Source: Citrobacter sp.
GTDB lineage: Bacteria > Pseudomonadota > Gammaproteobacteria > Enterobacterales > Enterobacteriaceae
Direction of reading: 5' to 3'
Assembly (NCBI GenBank): GCA_019415335.1
Contig: DXKH01000047.1
Coordinates: 1-30,091, forward strand
DNA: 30,091 bases
Shown here: piece after piece, positions 27,231-30,091 of the stretch
Layout: each line of letters begins with the position of its first letter
Position numbering within the stretch: position 1 is the first letter of the stretch
Position numbers and translations under genes: made by a program
Notes under the pieces: generated by a model
The model's input: the letters and a program-made list of their open reading frames with translations, nothing else
Told to the model about the DNA's origin: nothing
The model's database searches: none

Positions 27231-27920
27231 TCAGTTCGGGCTGTACCCCATCACTACTCCGCTTAATCCGGAGATTTGCTGTAACTCGCCGAGCGAGCCT
27301 TTCAGCTTGTCGCGTGATGCATCCGGCCCCACGAGAATACGGGTTATTTTACCCTGTACTGGCGTTGACGGAGAAGTATATACCCGGAAACCTGCGGCAC
27401 GAAGTTTACCCACGATCTCATTGACCTTATCGGCATTTTTCAGCGCACCTAACTGCACAACGTAGGCTTTACCCGTCGGCGCCGGTTTCTCTTCTGCCGC
27501 CGGTTTTGGCGCAGGAGCGGGAACTGGAGCAGGCGTGGCCTCCACAGGCGGCTGTGGCTTCGGTTGTGGCTTCGGCTTTTCAACCGGTTTTGGTTTGGGC
27601 TGTTCTACCGGCGCAGGCGTCGTCTCAATCTCAGGATTGTTCGCTGATGCATAGCGTGACGGATCCAACGACGGCGCCGCCGCATCGCCAGCCTGCACCT
27701 CTTCCGCCGCCCCTTCTGGCGGCTGAGTCGGCAATGCCTGCGTTGCCGCTGGCATCATATCCGGCTCATCGCGATCGCCCGGTTTCGGCACCAGCGGGAT
27801 CGCCGCGAATTCATCCTGATAATGTTTTTTCTGCCCATCGAGCAGCCCGGGCAACACAATGACGCCCAACGCGACCAGCACAATCGTGCCGACTAAACGA
27901 TTCTGAAACTTACTCGCCAC
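27231..27920 (-). CDS. dedD: SPOR-domain cell-division protein DedD
   Basis: DedD is a bitopic inner-membrane protein that gathers at the division septum through its SPOR domain, which binds denuded glycan strands, and that supports septal peptidoglycan synthesis. The product is 229 residues, nine more than E. coli. One transmembrane helix lies at about residues 10–27 (VGTIVLVALGVIVLPGLL). A long periplasmic Pro/Lys/Ala/Glu-rich linker covers about 90–147, and the SPOR domain covers about 150–227 (AYVVQLGALKNADKVNEIVGKL … ITRILVGPDASRDKLKGSLGEL). The extra length is in the linker. The start is GTG 27920, overlapping the folC end by 11 bases. Confidence 0.94.
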   Translation of the reverse strand: MASKFQNRLVGTIVLVALGVIVLPGLLDGQKKHYQDEFAAIPLVPKPGDRDEPDMMPAATQALPTQPPEGAAEEVQAGDAAAPSLDPSRYASANNPEIETTPAPVEQPKPKPVEKPKPQPKPQPPVEATPAPVPAPAPKPAAEEKPAPTGKAYVVQLGALKNADKVNEIVGKLRAAGFRVYTSPSTPVQGKITRILVGPDASRDKLKGSLGELQQISGLSGVVMGYSPN

Positions 27921-29178
27921 CGATTCTCCCCGCGTCCATCACTTCCATGACATGTGCAACTGTGTGAAATGAACCACACACCAGTACGGTATCTTCTGGT
28001 CTCGCGTCTGCCAGAGCGGCATGCCATGCCAGCGCGACACTGTCATAGACACTGCCTTTACCGAGATGTTCCAGCAGTTGCTCTGCCGTCGCCCCTCGGG
28101 GGCCTTCCAGCGGAGCACAATACCAGTCGTCGACCACGCTTTTCAACCAGGCCAACGTTCCCGCAATATCCTTATCATGTAGCATACCGATAACGGCAAG
28201 AACGCGCCCCTTTTTCGGCAACATTTTCAGCCGTCCGGTGAGATATTCCGCCGCATGAGGATTATGCGCGACATCAAGGATGACGCTCGGCGACTCACTC
28301 ACAATCTGGAAACGTCCTGGCAGAATCGCCCGGGCAATCCCGTCGCGGATCGCCTGCTCGCTGACATTCAGACCACTGGCGCGCAGTGCCGCCAGCGCAG
28401 TCGCCGCATTGGGTTGCGGGACCTGCGGCAGCGGTAAATCCACCAGAGTGCCGTGGCTGTCGCTAAAGGACCAGCCCGTCTTCGTTACCGTAAACTGCCA
28501 GTCTTCACCACGACGCTGTAACCGCGCGCCTTTCTCCAGCGCGACATCGGCGATGGTATAGGGCATTTCGGGTTCGCCGACAATCGCCGGTTTTCCCGCA
28601 CGGAAAATACCGGCCTTTTCACGGCCAATGCTTTCACGATCCGGCCCCAGCCAGTCGGTATGATCCAGCGCGATGCTGGTGACTACGCCAACATCGGCAT
28701 CGACGATATTCGTCGCGTCCAGTCGTCCGCCCAGCCCAACTTCCAGAATCACCACATCCAGTTGCGCCTGCTTAAACAGCCACAATGCGGACAACGTGCC
28801 GTATTCAAAATAGGTCAACGAGATATCTCCACGCGCCGCCTCGATCTCCGCAAAGGATTCGGTGTGGGCCGATTCGGACAGTTCATTGCCACGCACGCGC
28901 ACGCGTTCGGTGTAGCGCACCAGATGCGGCGAACTATATACCCCGACGTTATATCCCGCCGCCGTCAATACGGACTCCAGCGTCCGGCAGGTTGTGCCTT
29001 TGCCATTCGTGCCGGCCACGGTGAAGACAAACGGTGCTGGCTTCAGTACGCCCAGTCGCGCGGCTACCTGGCTTACGCGCTCAAGGCCCAGATCGATCGT
29101 TTTCGCGTGGAGGTTTTCCAGATAAGAAAGCCACGAGGCCAGGGGCGACGTGGCTTTAGGAATACGTTTGTTATTCAT
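27910..29178 (-). CDS. folC: dihydrofolate synthase / folylpolyglutamate synthase
   Basis: FolC is bifunctional: it adds the first glutamate to dihydropteroate and extends the polyglutamate tail of folates, with ATP. The 422-residue product matches E. coli. The Mur-ligase-type P-loop GTNGKGTT is at 56–63, followed by YSSPHLVRYTERVRV (the omega-loop region), EVGLGGRLDATN and SIALDHTDWLG. The C-terminal domain has DVAHNPHAAEYL. ATG 29178 gives MNNKRIPKATSPLASWLSYLENLH; the N-terminal ten residues differ from K-12, but the rest aligns. It lies downstream of accD beyond a terminator and overlaps dedD by 11 bases. Confidence 0.97.
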   Translation of the reverse strand: MNNKRIPKATSPLASWLSYLENLHAKTIDLGLERVSQVAARLGVLKPAPFVFTVAGTNGKGTTCRTLESVLTAAGYNVGVYSSPHLVRYTERVRVRGNELSESAHTESFAEIEAARGDISLTYFEYGTLSALWLFKQAQLDVVILEVGLGGRLDATNIVDADVGVVTSIALDHTDWLGPDRESIGREKAGIFRAGKPAIVGEPEMPYTIADVALEKGARLQRRGEDWQFTVTKTGWSFSDSHGTLVDLPLPQVPQPNAATALAALRASGLNVSEQAIRDGIARAILPGRFQIVSESPSVILDVAHNPHAAEYLTGRLKMLPKKGRVLAVIGMLHDKDIAGTLAWLKSVVDDWYCAPLEGPRGATAEQLLEHLGKGSVYDSVALAWHAALADARPEDTVLVCGSFHTVAHVMEVMDAGRIGGE

Positions 29179-29210
29179 GATGCCCGTAAAATCGTTACGT
29201 TGAGAAAAGC

Positions 29211-29241
29211 AAAAGGGCAGCGCCTGTGGCCCTGCCCTTTT
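29211..29241. terminator. terminator between accD and folC
   Basis: AAAAGGGCAG (29211–29220) and CTGCCCTTTT (29232–29241) form a perfect ten-bp stem with an 11-base loop, just beyond the accD stop. The flanks are A/T-rich on the minus strand (TTTTGCTTTT), so it is probably a partial or full terminator of accD. Confidence 0.8.
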
Positions 29242-29247
29242 CAGTTA

Positions 29248-30091
29248 TCAGGCCTCGGGTTCCTGATCCGGCACCGGCGGCACCACCACACCTTCACGCG
29301 GGGTATCCGGATTTGGCGCCGGTAAATTCATCAGCTTCGCCAGAATGCTCGCCAGTTTCAGGCGCATCTCCGGACGGCGGACGATCATATCGATAGCGCC
29401 TTTTTCGATCAGAAACTCACTGCGCTGGAATCCCGGCGGCAGTTTCTCACGTACGGTTTGCTCGATAACACGCGGACCCGCGAAGCCGATCAACGCTTTC
29501 GGTTCAGCAATGTTGAGATCGCCCAGCATCGCGAAGCTTGCAGAGACGCCGCCCATTGTTGGGTCGGTCAGCACGGAGATGTACGGCAGACCGCGCTCCT
29601 GCATTTTTGCCAGCGCTGCGGAGGTTTTCGCCATCTGCATCAGCGACATCAGCGCTTCCTGCATACGCGCGCCGCCGGAGGCGGAGAAGCAAATCAGCGG
29701 GCAGTTATCTTCCAGCGCCTGTTCAACAGCACGTACAAAACGTGCACCGACCACAGAGCCCATCGAGCCGCCCATGAAAGCAAACTCAAATGCCGCTGCA
29801 ACGACCGGCATGCCGTGAAGCGTGCCTTTCATCACCACCAGCGCATCTTTCTCGCCAGTTTCTTTTTGCGCGGACGCCAGACGATCTTTGTATTTCTTGG
29901 AGTCACGGAACTTCAGTACGTCTTTCGGTTCGAGTTCGCTACCCAGCTCCACCAGCGTTCCTTCATCTAACAGGCTATGCAGGCGGTTACGCGCCGACAT
30001 ACGCATGTGATGGTCACACTTCGGACAGACCTCAAGATTACGTTCCAGCTCAGCACGGTATAAAACCTGACCGCAGCTATCACACTTAGTC
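29248..30091 (-). CDS. accD: acetyl-CoA carboxylase carboxyltransferase subunit beta (partial, 5' end cut)
   Basis: AccD forms, with AccA, the carboxyltransferase that makes malonyl-CoA for fatty acid synthesis. 280 of about 304 residues are present; the first two dozen codons lie to the right of the window. The frame continues upstream of the internal ATG at 30006 and includes the four zinc-finger cysteines (TKCDSCGQ and VCPKCDHH), so the shorter frame is not the real start. The crotonase-like core shows [31 protein letters not shown] and [15 protein letters not shown]. The C-terminus is [11 protein letters not shown] hairpin terminator follows. Confidence 0.97.
   Translation of the reverse strand, partial: TKCDSCGQVLYRAELERNLEVCPKCDHHMRMSARNRLHSLLDEGTLVELGSELEPKDVLKFRDSKKYKDRLASAQKETGEKDALVVMKGTLHGMPVVAAAFEFAFMGGSMGSVVGARFVRAVEQALEDNCPLICFSASGGARMQEALMSLMQMAKTSAALAKMQERGLPYISVLTDPTMGGVSASFAMLGDLNIAEPKALIGFAGPRVIEQTVREKLPPGFQRSEFLIEKGAIDMIVRRPEMRLKLASILAKLMNLPAPNPDTPREGVVVPPVPDQEPEA

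Noticed and set aside
27506..27862. 118-residue plus-strand frame across the dedD linker
   Set aside because: Open only because the Pro/Lys/Ala-rich linker of DedD avoids stops on the other strand.
29248..30006. AccD starting at the internal ATG 30006
   Set aside because: The frame stays open to the window edge and encodes the zinc-finger cysteines of AccD, so the gene simply runs off the window.

Overview
The window is a contiguous piece of chromosome from a member of the Enterobacteriaceae. Gene order follows the Escherichia coli K-12 segment nuoA–lrhA–alaA–yfbR–yfbS–hxpA(yfbT)–yfbU–yfbV–ackA–pta–yfcC–yfcD–yfcE–yfcF–yfcG–folX–yfcH–rpnB(yfcI)–hisP–hisM–hisQ–hisJ–argT–ubiX–purF–cvpA–dedD–folC–accD almost without interruption. 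The proteins are close to, but clearly distinct from, the K-12 versions as I remember them. HisM has the 235-residue length I recall for Salmonella. The sequence suggests a Citrobacter- or Salmonella-like relative rather than Escherichia itself; I cannot fix the genus without a search. Both ends are cut: nuoA lacks its last few codons and accD lacks its first two dozen.

Layout. 1–2.9 kb: 5' part of nuoA (respiratory complex I), its long upstream region, and the motility/stress regulator lrhA, followed by a large divergent spacer. 2.9–4.9 kb (+): alaA and yfbR. 4.9–8.5 kb (–): yfbS, hxpA, yfbU, yfbV. 8.9–14.1 kb (+): the acetate pathway ackA–pta, then the transporter yfcC. 14.2–16.0 kb (–): yfcD, yfcE, yfcF. 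16.2–18.7 kb (+): yfcG, folX, yfcH and a GNAT acetyltransferase that is absent from K-12 at this place. 18.8–30.1 kb (–): rpnB, the histidine/lysine-arginine-ornithine uptake operon (argT, hisJQMP), ubiX, cvpA–purF, dedD, folC and accD.

How the genes work together. AckA and Pta interconvert acetyl-CoA and acetate. ArgT and HisJ are alternative periplasmic receptors for the single HisQMP2 ABC transporter. hisJ and argT each have a recognisable sigma-54 promoter, and an NtrC-like site lies upstream of hisJ, in line with nitrogen control. cvpA–purF carries a textbook PurR operator. accD–folC–dedD–cvpA–purF–ubiX forms a co-oriented block broken by intrinsic terminators. Five genes use GTG starts (yfbS, hxpA, pta, hisM, dedD).

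Most of the region is ordinary core genome. The points worth a second look are: (1) a strong internal Shine–Dalgarno and ATG inside rpnB that would make a 53-residue C-terminal product, the arrangement described for Rpn toxins with intragenic antitoxins; (2) the accessory GNAT gene, whose start codon sits directly behind a terminator-like hairpin; (3) a palindromic ~115-bp repeat inserted inside the ackA–pta operon, and what looks like a shrunken relative of it behind alaA; (4) the sigma-54/NtrC architecture in front of hisJ. I see no tRNA, rRNA, CRISPR array, insertion sequence or prophage.
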